The translations under genes and the position numbers were made by a program. From Berghia stephanieae (taxonomy: Eukaryota > Mollusca > Gastropoda > Nudibranchia > Aeolidiidae): DNA of 64,000 bases. The stretch covers positions 8,626,565-8,690,564 of the forward strand of contig CM067443.1 in NCBI GenBank assembly GCA_034508935.3. Direction: 5' to 3'. The first letter of the stretch is position 1. Every line of letters starts with the position of its first letter. A model generated the notes under the pieces. That model saw only the letters and a program-made list of their open reading frames with translations. It was not told the origin of the DNA and did not search any database. Shown piece after piece: positions 54,401 to 64,000 of this stretch.

Positions 54401-57400
54401 GACCACTCAATGGTTGAATTAATTGACCTGATAGAAAATGGGTTCCCTGATGCAAAAGACAATTTGCCAACAGAACTTAGACCTTACTTTCAATTCAGAG
54501 ACAAACTTACAAGTTTCGACGGTGTGGCTTTGTACAATGACCGCATAATTATTCCTCCTAGTCTGCGCGACAAAGCCCTTCGAGCCCTCCACTCAGCTCA
54601 TCAAAGTGTGTCCCAAATGTTCTCCCGCGCTGACGCCTCATTTTTCTGGCCTGGGATGACCGCTGCAATAAGTGAAATGCGAACAAAGTGCCAGTCTTGC
54701 AACCGCATAGCCCCAACTCAACCAAGTGCTCCCCCTACCCCGCCAATGCAACCCGAATACCCCTTCCAGTGTATCTGTGCAGACTTTTTCCAATATGCAG
54801 GACATAACTACTTAGTTATTGTCGACATATAGCAATTGGCCCATCGTGGAAAGAGCACATGGTGGATCCACAGGCCTCATTACCAGCCTAAGACGCACTT
54901 TCACTACTTACGGCATCAGTGATGAACTCTCATCTGACGGTGGCCCAGAATTCACCTCTACAGCCACAACAACGTTCCTGCGCAACTGGGGGGTCCAACA
55001 CCGTCTCTCCTCAGTGGCATTCCCCCACAGCAACAGCAGGGCAGAGATTGGTGTCAAGACCATCAAACGAATGATCATGGACAACACAGGTCGTGACGGG
55101 AACCTTGACACAGACTCCTTCCAATGCGCCATCCTTCAGTATCGTAACACGCCAGACAGGGACACTCGGCTATCCCCTGCGATGCGCATATTTGGAAGGC
55201 CAACCAGGGACTTTATTCCGATACACCCAGGAAAATATATCCCCCATAAAACCTGGCAAGAGACCTTGGCCAACAGGGAAGATGCCTTAAGAAACAGGCA
55301 CATGAAGGATGCAGAAAGACTATCTGCCCATACTCGCATTCTACCCCCCCTTACTGTTGGAGACTGCGTCAGGATACAAAATCAGACAGGACCATTTCCC
55401 ACGAAATGGGACAAAACAGGAATCGTTATTGAAGTCCGTCAGTTCGACCAGTATGTCGTCAGAGTTGATGGATCGGGCAGAATAACACCAAGAAACAGAA
55501 AATTCCTGCGCCTATATCACCCAGTGATTGCCAGGGCCCCTCTAGCCACACTGCCTACACCCACCACAACAGTGGCAAAGAGCAATAATTCAACGCCTGC
55601 AACACCCAAGATGGTCTCCAACTCAGCAGGCCAGAAAGCAACTCCAGAGACAGTACAGCCCGATGCTCCACCGCTCGAAGAGCCACCCAGCAACGGTCCT
55701 GCTGACGAAATTATCGTCCCAACAAAACAACCTAACAAACCGATTGCTCCAGCCGGTGATGCCGAAGGAACTCCACCTCCTAGGACAGCTCGCTTGCCCC
55801 GCGCTTTGATGGCCCTCCAGCCATACAAGCCTGGTCTGAAGGAAACAGACCAGCTACCCGAGAGGCGCTCAAGAATTAAATGACTTTCATTTTACGTTAC
55901 TTAAAACTCAAAAATCATTTAGTACGAGTCTAATCTATATCCCTGTCCTCTATCTGCGAAGAAAGCACCATATTATTGCAACTGATCATCATTTTTCTAA
56001 TTTAATATCAGTCTTTGTCCCCTACTTGTCAAGAAAGCACTATCCAAAGACTTGGGGGGCATAGAGAATTATAAAAGCCTTACGATATCAGTTATTGTTA
56101 CGTTTCACTGTTATGTATTTGTTCACAGATGATGCAATTGTCTTTCTTCGATATTCTGTATCTCTGAAATAAAATTGAGATTGAAAAAGGACAAGGCCTT
56201 ATTCATTTAAAGATCTCATTCTCTAAAGGGAAGTTGGCAATTATAGTCGCATGCCTTCAGATAATAGTCCCAGACACACATAAAATAGCAGTAATTTCCA
56301 TCAATTCAAAAAATTTAATTAGCAGGTCAGATCGTAACAGTTACGACTCTATTGTGGCAATTGGCCATTATGAAGTATAAGTAAGCATATCTATGTTTGC
56401 TTTGTTTTTTTATTTTAAAAGACTGAAAACTCCAGTTCGGACACCCAGCCGTATTAAATCAGACACCTGGTTAAAGTTTACATTCCAACCCCCCTCTCCT
56501 AAAATAAGTCACATTAAACGAATTCAATCCCACATAAAATGTAATTTCTCGCACAGCCGCTTAAATAGGGCCCAAACTTTCAGTTTAGTTACTTCTTCCC
56601 TCACTGGCTACCGTCAAGTAATGTAAACAATCCACCATCAACCACAGTGATAGCTGTCAAGACGGGGTGCACTGGCAATAAATTATGTCTGCAGGTAAAT
56701 CTCATCGCTTTGAATTACTCTCAGGCAGAGAGTAGTAGAAATTTCATCAAAATACTCAATTTTCTCAGCCTGTTGTGGACGCAGCATCTTTTTCATAATC
56801 TTCAAACATATATGGATACAAAGACCAGCTTTTCCTCTAAAGACGCAATTATTTTTGTTTACATCATTAAATGATAAGTTTGTGTTTTGCTCTTTTAAAT
56901 AATCAGAGTTGTTTAAGAAATATTTAAAAATTCAAAATATCAAACCAACACTTTTTACCATCAAGTGCGAGGGATCAGAGAAAAGTAGATAAAATTATCT
57001 TTCATATGATATATACTTTATTATGTAGATTCAGGGATATAAGAATAGAGAGTGTGGAAAGGAATCTCAATAGTTATTTTTGGTACCAACAAAGAGGAGA
57101 ATATTTCATGATATTTTAGAAATCCAATAATAAAACTAGATAGTGATGATAAGACATTTATTTAATTTGATTTCATTGAATTTAAGCGGAAATTTTTAGA
57201 TTTACTTATTTAAGTTCTGTTCAGGTCATGGAGAGAGACACTGAAGACGGTCATCACACCAGTACAAATGAAATATGTCGAATTTGTTGTGAAAGAGTAC
57301 AGAGCCGTGCTGAGAGGATTTGACTATAAATATAAATGAGAAATTCTGACATATTTAAATATTTCATTTTGCGAGAAATGTATCTCCCTGGTACATAATT

Positions 57401-60400
57401 TAAAGAAATGCGATGCAGGTATTGATACCTTTGGTTCAATGAGAAAACTCTGAACAAGAAACAATACTAAATGGGGTGAATATGATCCTAATCTTTCACC
57501 AATGATGTGCTATATGCAGTCTATATGGCACACAAATTAAACGAGGTGCAGGTCAAGTACATAAAAAAAGTAATGGGCTTGGATATCTCAAAAATAAGTT
57601 TATGAAAATTATAAGAACTCTTTTAAGATTTTCTTAGTGGTTTTGATTGTCTTTAAATGAATGTCCTTATATAACAATTTTTAATGGAATTCTTATAATT
57701 CGTTGAATCTGGGATAAATATAAGTGAATCACATTTGACTATGTTTCTGGTTTATTAAAAAAATGTCTATTAAGACAATGCTGTGATTGGATTTCAGTTT
57801 TACCTTACTCAAAACCCTTTTACGTACAGGTAAACTGATATCTCAAAAACGCCTCAATCTACTGGTATAAAATTTATATGTCTACATTCTACAGATATGC
57901 AACATCATTTCCACTACTTTTGTTTTAAAATTTTAAGTGTTGAACATGTTAAAATATTCTCTTAAAAATTTTAATTCACTTAAATTTATGTATCAATTTC
58001 ATGGGTTATCCCTCTTGCTTTTTAACAACATCATAATAATGATTAAATAATCAATGAAAACTCTGTTAATAAACTGTTTTATAGTATAAAAATATTTTTG
58101 CTACGGCAATACTACATTAGTTTGAAATTCAGAAAAAATCGATCAAAACGGCGAAAAAATTGTCTCCCTCTCTCAGTGTAAAGCTATGACTCATCATCAC
58201 TAGACTGGCTAGATTTACCTGGCGAACTAAACTGAAAGCAATAAACGCCTGTGCTCGGCTGCTTCAGACTGGTGCTACTTCCTTTTTCCTTCCAATAAAA
58301 TGAGAAATTCATCAGCTAAGGTAATGATTAACCCACAAACAAACAAAATAAACTAGGCCTGGTTGCAAGATATAAGAGGAAAGTACTTGTGAAATACTTC
58401 TTCAAATAATTAACTTATATATATATATAAATCAAATTAATATAAAATAAAACGAACAGGGTCAGAGTTTCGGCCTTGTTGGACACCCTGTGACAATACA
58501 TTTGAGCAAGATGGACACTGAAATTATTTTAAATTAGTAGATTGATCTCACCTTCAAAAGGGGTTTGCCTTCTAACTGCTTCTCTTCCATCTGTAGTTTT
58601 ACACCAATGGACTCAGCCATCTTCATTCCCTCCTCCTTGGGCTTATTCATACAGGTATTGAAAATCTGCCAATACAAGAGTGAAAATGTAAAATAAGGCA
58701 TACTCTATTTTAGGCATAACATTTAGCTAATCCCAATCTATTTGTAAGTTGAATCAGTCTACCAAGGCCATCGATTTTCTAGATTCAGAGTTGTCAATAT
58801 AAAAATGAAAATGAAGTCACAGTGTTCCAAAAATTTACCACCAAAGCGCTAAATTTAACAAATAATTTGTCAAGTTTTTACGCGCTTGCAACTAATTAAG
58901 GACATATCAGCGCCAGTAAAAAGATGCTATAGTATAAATGTTCTAGAATTACAATTAAAGCTCCCTAAAAAAATAAGACAAAGTATCCTTTAATAATACA
59001 TAGTAAAGACTTGAAACTGACAAACTCTCAGAATACTTAGATACGACACAAGTCTTATGAAGTTCAACATGCTATTCTTGCAGAGGCTCCTACCTCCAAT
59101 AGTCCCAAATAGGAATCAGAATGCATAAAAAGAAGAATTTAAGACCAAAAACCAGAATCAACTTACAGAACCAAAATTACTCTAAACAATATAAAATGTG
59201 TAAAATGTGCAGATTGTTTAAGGACTAAAAAGGGGGCCTTGGCAGTCTCAGAACAAAGCATTGAATGCCGACCGACTGCAACCAAGAAACACTACCGATT
59301 GGAGCCAACATATAATATTACCTAGCTCATTGACCTCAAAGATTGGAGCCAACATAAAAATAATAACAATGAAGAAATGTTAACCATGCACACAATAGGA
59401 GGTAGACTCCCATCCAAGATGAACTGCCCAATCCAATAAATTCCGAAAGTAGAATCCGAAAGTAGAATCAGAACATTTAAAAACCCAAAACATTTTAAAA
59501 ATCAGAAACTGGGCTTAAAACTCCCTACACAAAAAAAATATATCAAGGTAAGAAAGGCAGAAAAAAATAAAAATACAGCGAGAGATGAATGGGGCCCTAA
59601 GAATAGAAGATGCAAATATGAAAAAGCAAAATAAACACAAGGGAGATAATCAGAAACCAAATTCAACAGCAAACTACTCATCTGTGTGTTTCAGATTTAA
59701 TAAAAAAAAATTGACACCTGTCAAAGGAACAGGACGCACAAAGTCTTTACTAAATAAATTTAAGATAGGTAGAGATTGAACTTACACCATAAATAGCTTT
59801 CAGGATGTACTTGGTGAAACCCCTCTCAGCAGTATCCGACGCCATTTTCAACCATTTCTTGGTTTTAGCCTCATAGAATTGATCGCCCCACAACCTCTTC
59901 ATAAGTTTCTCTTCTCCGATGCCAAATTTTCCAGAATACATTTTAGCGAAGTCCTTCAGTGTGAAAGCCCAGCCATGAAGTCCTGATCCAAATCCAACAG
60001 TGCCATTTCTGGGATCAACCTGCAATAGAGATCATGTCAAGTCTTGGAAAATATGCAATCTACTTAATTCAGGCCTGTAAATGGCTGGTGAAAAAAATTG
60101 AACTTTTCGAGGATGCGAAAATAGACCAACCAAACCAAAAATAAGTGGATTAACAACACATGATTCGGCATGCCTTGCAAAAAAGGACTTTCCTCTCGAT
60201 CCATAAATAAGACTACGTTGGCAATAAATACAAAATGCCATTCCCAGTGCCTCAATTTTCCTCACATAGCAAGAGAAGAAATCGCCGTTGGTGTCTTGCT
60301 CTTCAAGCCAAGAACATTTAAATTTATCGTTAACACCATATTCTAAGGTAAGTAAGTCGCAACTGCTATCTAAAAAACTTTAGGCATATTGAATAGGAAG

Positions 60401-60924
60401 AATAATTGAATTAAGAAATAACTGAAAACTACGGTCGTGCTCGGCCGTAGGCCAAAGGAGCGAAAACTTCCGATATAAGCATTCATTCACCTTTTCATTC
60501 CAGGAAAAATATTCATTTCGCATTCATATTTTTCCGGTTCACTTCCACCCGGAACGAGATAATGAATGGACCTGAAAAAAGAAGAACGGAACGACGTGTG
60601 TATGTCCGTAGCAAAATAGAAAGAAACGGCCCAGTCCCCAACACGCTATGTGTGTTAGTTGATTACTGACCGCGTTGTGTGTGATCGACGACTCGCGAAC
60701 GCGAGCGACCGACACTAGCTGGCTACGTGCGGGCAGACACAGTCTATGGGCAGGCAGTAGGCAGTGAATACGTACACGTCCGTGTGGAGGTGATAATTAT
60801 TGACAAGATGGAATGCTGCTGGTTTGTTTTGTCTTAGACGAGATAAGTACAATGCTTGTTTTTTAAATACTCTCGTCGAGGCACACTTTTATTTTCTTTT
60901 TAGTTGGCTCCGTCTTTAGACGCT

Positions 60925-60975
<51 letters not shown>

Positions 60976-62996
60976 CATTGCAGCATAATGGGAGCCCATT
61001 GTCTTAAATTATGAAACTCTTAAGAAGAAGTAAAAAAGATTTTTAAAGCATGCAAGAATATTTTATCTTTTATTTAATTAGACCTGTAAATGAGCTCTAT
61101 AAAAATTGACTGAAACTGAAATGGACAAACCGAAGATTCAATTATTTTTTTAAAAAATAAGGGCCTCATTGGTGAGGAGAGTGATAAATACAATACATTA
61201 AAATAGTAGGTGTTATTTCTTACTGGAAGTATGACAGCTATAATTTTATGTAGAAGGAATGCTAAATATAAGCATGTCATTCATATAGGTAAAGATGACT
61301 TCATCAAAGTCATATTCCTGCCTCTGGAATTTTTCTGACATAGAAAAATAATCACCATTATCATCTTTAACTTCTAGCCATGACCAATTAAATTTTTATT
61401 CTTCACATCTTTATCGATGCTCGACAAGTCTGAATTGCGATCCACGAACAGCTCAGCCATTGTGAGAACATTAGAATAATGTAGCAATGAGCAAACTTGA
61501 TCTTCAAACAGTTAATGACAGAAAAAAATAGTAAATATATGACTCCAGGCCAATACACTGATTTATTAAGTAGAAGCGAATTATCAAGAAGAAACTTCGG
61601 CAGGCGTAGCGGAAAAATTCAAAGAATCGAAATGAAGGTAAATCGCCACAAAACAGCAAGCTCGCTTGGGCTTGAGCAAAACAATGCCAGAAAACATCCT
61701 GATTTGCACGGGAATTAATTAGGCTACTAACCATTGTTCCTTATAATCATGTACCCAATCAGTGAAGAAACGGTCAACCAGTTTGGTTACAACGTGAGGC
61801 AATCGAAATGTGCTTGTAGCAATCTATCCTAAACTAACTTTCGATTTAAAGGTGTCTCCCATTATCATCCACTAGAGATGTTACTTCCGACATTCGCATT
61901 TTATTTATTTTATACTTTTAAAACCCAGCTTGTAAATGTGGTCAATTTTGGCTTAGACGAAACAGTGAAATTTATCGCTCGACGTCTCAGTTAAAACTGG
62001 CTACAGTTGAGATCACGACAGGTTGGAAAGTGAAAAAATAATTTAACGAAGGCTGTGTGAAATTACACTGGGATGTGTTCAGTCACGCCAATTCTAAAAA
62101 GCGCCGCTTCGCCTTGGCAATAAATCCAAAGTTAATATAAACTGCTTCATGAGCTATGCGTAGCGTTATGGAACACTCCTAATTACTTTACGGTCATTCG
62201 ACTACGATTAGGAATCCTTTCTTTCTTTCTTTCCTTTTTTGAAAAAAATATTTGAATTTGACAAATTGACCGATTTCAGTTAATTGACTGAGAATTTACA
62301 GGTATATTTTATGTTATTGATCTTGTTTGTTTTTGAGGGTTTTACGGCGCTTGCAACACATTAAGGTCATATCAGCGCAGTAAAAAGGAAGAAAATGGGA
62401 TAGTAAAAAGTTCTAGAATTACAATTAAAGCATCCAAGAAAAGGTAAGACAAAGGGGAATTTGTTGAAATAGGGATCAGATGTAGATTCCAAGAGCACAC
62501 TATCAAAGTACTTAGTTTGAGATCACCTAAATGACAAAACCAAAGTAAATATAAAGTAAAATAGAAACTTTTCCAAAACAATTTTAATATATTTTTCATT
62601 TGTATTGAACACTCACCCAGATCTGTCAATATACCTGCCAAGGTAAAACGGTATTAAAAAATCTGTTGCGCAAAAGTTGGAAGCTACAAAACAGTCAATT
62701 TAAAATAAATTACAAAACAACTTTAATGTAGCTTCACAATGTACTGTCAAATCATTTTTTAAAAAGCTAAATACAACAGCTAATTACCTGGATGTCTCCC
62801 ATTGGGCCTTCATCCTCTCCATATGTTGCAATAATAACATTCACATTCTCGATGATTTTCTGGAAAGTCAGGTACATGTCCTCGGGTTCCAGTTGGAGAG
62901 TCAGGAGAGCCAGGTCCATCTTGTTCATGAAAAGGACTGGACGAATTCGCTCGGTGATAGCTTGACGCAGTACAGTTTCAGTTTGCACACAGACAC
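34925..62996 (-). CDS. EEF2: Translation elongation factor 2 (11 exons; 5' exons outside window)
   Basis: GTPase that moves tRNAs and mRNA through the ribosome after peptide transfer. Exons on minus: 62996-62788, 60019-59786, 58665-58552, 46142-46004, 43103-42908, 42495-42237, 40076-39825, 38642-38433, 36977-36795, 35784-35652, 35118-34925. All GT-AG with matching phases; joined they give about 707 residues ending LDKL-stop at 34925. Landmarks: [12 protein letters not shown], the G4 motif [85 protein letters not shown] with the diphthamide His at 36900-36902, and [21 protein letters not shown]-type tail. Human EF2 has about 725 residues over the same span, so this one is slightly shorter, mostly in the GTPase-side insert (exon 60019-59786). 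The P-loop exons are beyond 64000. Oddities: one 12.4-kb intron, and unusual residues in exon 35784-35652. Assigned with high certainty. Confidence 0.95.
35870..35975 (+). repeat. SINE/LINE 3'-tail fragment (CR1/L2-like tail)
   Basis: TTTGTAAAGCACTTTGAACA followed by GTGCTATATAAATGC, the tail type also seen at 4390-4440. The rest of this EF2 intron (35985-36794) shows only a C-run (36603-36622). Confidence 0.45.
37040..37199. repeat. Trinucleotide patch and G-run in an EF2 intron
   Basis: GTG/GAT/GTA patch at 37040-37125 and about 28 G at 37171-37199. Remaining intron sequence to 37616 looks unique. Confidence 0.65.
37629..37883 (-). mobile_element. Internally deleted SINE copy
   Basis: Hairpin tail (low end) and head (high end) are well preserved and the middle ~270 bases are missing. 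Flanks TAGTAAGGAAGG (37617-37628) and TAGTAAGGAGGG (37884-37895) match at 11 of 12 bases, so the deletion came with or after a normal insertion. Confidence 0.8.
38900..39264. other. EF2 intron stretch without recognised features
   Basis: Apart from an A/T-run near 38930 I see no gene or repeat here. Confidence 0.5.
39265..39695. mobile_element. hAT-like element copy (same family as 25752-26830), truncated
   Basis: Matches 25752-26340 closely: GGTGAAAAAATTGTC, ACACAACAGGACAAAAATAT, TGAGGGCCCAGGTCTGA, AGGAAGCTGCGTATCTTCGC and a GAA repeat with GAGGAGGTGGT. Stops where the other copy enters its GC-rich part. Confidence 0.65.
39697..39756 (-). mobile_element. SINE head fragment
   Basis: Only the 5' end block of the 525-bp SINE is present (GAAGACACAGTAAGTACC through CCCCACCCAG). 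Confidence 0.65.
40305..41415. mobile_element. DNA transposon with 6-bp target duplication, copy 1
   Basis: Ends CACAGCTGCCAACTTTT and, reverse-complemented, CATAGCTGCCGACCGTT. TSD TTTACC at 40299-40304 and 41416-41421. Contains a C-run, then about 900 bases of AT-rich DNA shared with 43253-44513. No coding capacity. The TIR start and short TSD are compatible with a hAT subgroup; superfamily not proven. Confidence 0.8.
43253..44513. mobile_element. DNA transposon with 6-bp target duplication, copy 2
   Basis: Ends CATAACTGCCAACTTTTTC and, reverse-complemented, CATAGCTGCCAACCGTTCCG. TSD ATAGCA at 43247-43252 and 44514-44519. Same order and orientation of internal blocks as copy 1, plus a longer C-run (43328-43352) and an AAT repeat (44300-44350). 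Confidence 0.82.
45084..45500 (-). mobile_element. DIRS-like retroelement fossil
   Basis: Minus-strand reading shows a charged gag-like N-terminal segment and, next to it, a short segment resembling the start of a DIRS-type reverse transcriptase. It is broken and strongly shortened, with only these two pieces visible. Identification is by resemblance and is moderate. Neighbouring EF2 intron (44520-45080, 45500-46003) shows nothing else I can name. Confidence 0.45.
46683..46860. mobile_element. Possible end fragment of the 6-bp-TSD transposon
   Basis: CATAGCAGCCAACTTTTCAA matches the terminal sequence of 43253-44513 and of the copy at 63775, then similarity fades. Confidence 0.4.
47193..47632. 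mobile_element. hAT MITE nested in the element at 47006
   Basis: TIR CAGGGTTGCCAG at both ends (right end as CTGGCAACCCTG). Perfect 8-bp TSD CCCCAGCG at 47185-47192 and 47633-47640. Interior holds repeated AATGCCAAA-type motifs and a T-run. 440 bp, noncoding. Confidence 0.9.
48203..48325 (+). mobile_element. tRNA-derived SINE
   Basis: GATAGCTCAGTTGATAGAGC (A box) and GAGATCGATCCGGG (B box), then a T-run, CTGAATCCCTGTCTACTCAG and AATGGGTACCTGAG. Best preserved member of this small family in the window. Acceptor stem incomplete, so not a tRNA gene. Confidence 0.75.
49000..50215. mobile_element. hAT-derived element with transposase finger remnant, copy A
   Basis: Ends GACCTGTAAATGAG and, reverse-complemented, GACCTGTAAATTCTC; flanked by TACTTA at 48994-48999 and 50216-50221. 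On minus at 49380-49178 a short frame reads [16 protein letters not shown], then [20 protein letters not shown], which matches the segment just before the BED-like zinc finger of hAT transposases (compare 60117-60370). The rest is noncoding. Nearly identical to 61081-62304. Confidence 0.75.
50431..50578 (+). repeat. 5' LTR of the Ty3/gypsy fossil
   Basis: 148 bp, starts TAGAGAATTATAAAAGCC, ends GGCCTTATTCATTTA; contains AATAAA. Same sequence as the 3' copy by eye. Confidence 0.9.
53473..54013 (-). mobile_element. Full-length ~525-bp SINE inside the Ty3/gypsy fossil
   Basis: Perfect 12-bp duplication TGTCCCAACCTG at 53461-53472 and 54014-54025. Minus orientation with intact hairpin tail and head. 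As the host element's LTRs appear identical, this SINE must be at least as young. Confidence 0.93.
56062..56209 (+). repeat. 3' LTR of the Ty3/gypsy fossil
   Basis: 148 bp, matches the 5' LTR; preceded by a G-rich polypurine tract ending at 56061. Confidence 0.9.
56215..58551 (-). other. EF2 intron sequence without recognised features
   Basis: About 2.3 kb of AT-rich intron. No gene, tandem repeat or terminal repeat found by eye; a TATA run lies near 58415. Confidence 0.55.
58868..58990 (-). mobile_element. Diverged SINE tail fragment
   Basis: TTTTTACGCGCTTGCAACTA through ATATCAGCGCCAGTAAAAAG, then TTCTAGAATTACAATTAAAG; only the 3' portion of the 525-bp SINE remains. The following EF2 intron (59000-59785) shows no further feature. 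Confidence 0.7.
60073..60930. mobile_element. hAT-derived element with transposase zinc-finger remnant
   Basis: Starts GGCCTGTAAATGGCTGGTG. On minus (60370-60117) a frame reads [18 protein letters not shown], then [17 protein letters not shown] and FFARHAES: the CxxC...H finger found at the N-terminus of many hAT transposases. The right half (60430-60930) is GC-rich and shared with 26340-26830 (GTCCGTAGCAAAATAGAAAG). Confidence 0.7.
60931..60972. repeat. (TA)n microsatellite
   Basis: Pure TA run at the end of the hAT-derived element. Confidence 0.85.
61081..62304. mobile_element. hAT-derived element with transposase finger remnant, copy B
   Basis: Starts GACCTGTAAATGAGCTC and ends GAGAATTTACAGGTA; about 1.2 kb and almost identical to 49000-50215, including the [16 protein letters not shown] remnant (minus, near 61462). 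No clear target duplication. Confidence 0.75.
62322..62535 (-). mobile_element. 5'-truncated SINE copy
   Basis: Hairpin tail TTTTACGGCGCTTGCAACAC and ATATCAGCGCAG at the low end; similarity stops at TTTGAGATCACCTAAATGAC. Confidence 0.8.
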
Positions 62997-62999
62997 CTA

Positions 63000-63774
63000 G
63001 ACCAAATGTAACGGGGTACAAAAGTTAATCGAAACACGAATTTAATACAAGCAAAAATATTTTAGGATCAGAGATTTCGCAATTGGGATTCAATGAAAGT
63101 TTTATACACAAAAGCTTAAGAAAATTTTTTTAATTTTATTCTTAAAGGGAATATGATGCAAAATTCAAAAGATTCCAATGGCTAAAAAATGGCTGGTAAA
63201 ATAATGGAATGTCTACGTATCCAATTGATTTGAAATTGTACCTCTGATGCCAATTGCCCAAAGTAAAGTTTATGCCTTTTATGGCAAATCTACAAGTTCA
63301 ATTATAATCATTTGACTGAAATCCCACAAACGAAAAACATGCAATGGCAGTGTTGTCAACACTAGCCTATGAAAATATGTACTGTGGAGAGCCAAAATGA
63401 GAAAGATTTTTCAGAAGCTAAATCATCCTATAAATCCAATATGTTGGAATGAAATATTATTAACTCCGAATATGAACTCCCGTGTCATAAGTCTAAGCAC
63501 ACACACACACACAAAAAAAAAAAGGTACACGAGACATAAATCATTAAAATCCATTTATAAACCAAAAAAATCTATGGATTTATTTCTGAGACCAAGTCCT
63601 AAAAATCGGGCCACAGTCACTAGGGCAATTTACCAGCTCACTGCTGAAATGCTGAATGGATGTTTACAAGACAACAGTTATGTCCATAATGGCGACAACC
63701 AGCTGCATGGTCACTTCAAAGATTAATAGAGCCTCTTCCATACCAGACAGTACAATAACAGACCAAATAAAACC
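63000..63774 (-). other. EF2 intron stretch
   Basis: No gene or recognised repeat apart from a short CA run near 63500. Confidence 0.5.
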
Positions 63775-64000
63775 CATAGCAGCCAGCTTTTGAAAAATAA
63801 AATAAGGAACGCCCATTCGGTCCGGGATGAGGGGAGGACGTGTGCCCCCCCCCCCCCCCCCTTCATCAAATCACAGTAATTGTAGTAAATTGGACCTCTA
63901 AATATTGGAGAATTCCAACCTCTTTACTTTGACAATATAAACACACCTAAAAATGAAGTAAACTTATTTCTCTTGAACCTAAACCATTATAAAAGCTTAC
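63775..64000. mobile_element. 6-bp-TSD-type transposon, copy 3 (cut by window end)
   Basis: Starts CATAGCAGCCAGCTTTTG, then AATAAGGAACGCCCATTCGG, a C-run and AATTGGACCTCTAAATATTG, in the same order as 43253-44513 but with an internal deletion. Confidence 0.75.

Larger units (their letters stand above)
50431..56209 (+). mobile_element. Ty3/gypsy LTR retrotransposon fossil
   Basis: LTRs of 148 bp at 50431-50578 and 56062-56209 look identical, and the element is flanked by the 5-bp duplication AAGAT (50426-50430, 56210-56214). Parts in order: gag with zinc-knuckle region (about 50640-51560), protease (about 51760), reverse transcriptase (about 52300-53000), RNase H (from about 53180), integrase (about 54550-55300) with a GPF/Y-like C-terminal module (about 55370-55520), then a polypurine tract just before the 3' LTR. 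A SINE lies in the RNase H region. It is broken, with a few interruptions besides the SINE. Identical LTRs indicate a young insertion. The pol order (RNase H before integrase) supports Ty3/gypsy. It sits in the long EF2 intron in antisense. Confidence 0.9.

Noticed and set aside
56393-56874. Two short open frames downstream of the Ty3/gypsy fossil
   Set aside because: Short, AT-rich, no motif, in an EF2 intron; chance frames.

Overview
This is a repeat-rich animal nuclear genome window, probably from a marine invertebrate. It carries spliced genes with consensus GT-AG introns, metazoan-type USP8 and EF2 proteins, and many LINE, SINE, hAT and Ty3/gypsy copies. The phylum cannot be fixed from the sequence. 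Two host genes converge. The plus strand carries the 3' half of a USP8-like ubiquitin-specific protease (eight exons, 1-16133). The minus strand carries translation elongation factor 2 (eleven exons, 62996 down to 34925), whose first exons lie beyond base 64000. Almost everything else is mobile DNA or simple repeat.

Layout. 1-16133: USP8-like gene; its introns hold a minus-strand LINE (672-2610), a pogo/Tigger-like element (5861-6591), an 8-bp-TSD hAT MITE (6869-7416), and an I-type LINE (10246-13919) set in a CT/CTT microsatellite. 16134-34660: the intergenic zone. It has a minus-strand CR1/L2 LINE split by a plus-strand RTE LINE with a 12-bp target duplication, several copies of a ~525-bp SINE, and long GTA/GTG/GAT trinucleotide tracts. 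Its centrepiece (28017-33184) is a giant inverted structure: two head-to-head copies of one microsatellite-filled DNA transposon, each with its own 7-bp TSD, both sitting in a single SINE.

34660-64000: the EF2 gene, its introns inflated by transposons. These include a pair of ~1.1-1.3 kb elements with 6-bp TSDs (40305-41415, 43253-44513), a nested hAT set (47006-48891), hAT derivatives that still carry a transposase zinc-finger fragment (49000-50215, 60073-60930, 61081-62304), and a Ty3/gypsy fossil with seemingly identical 148-bp LTRs (50431-56209), itself split by a SINE.

How the parts relate. The abundant SINE ends in the same hairpin-forming 3' tail (GGCGCT...AGCGCC, then A/C-rich tail) as the I-type LINE at 10246-13919, so the LINE family very likely supplies the machinery that mobilises the SINE. 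Clean target duplications at many insertions allow a relative insertion order to be read. I see no operons, CRISPR arrays, intact tRNA genes or rRNA genes.
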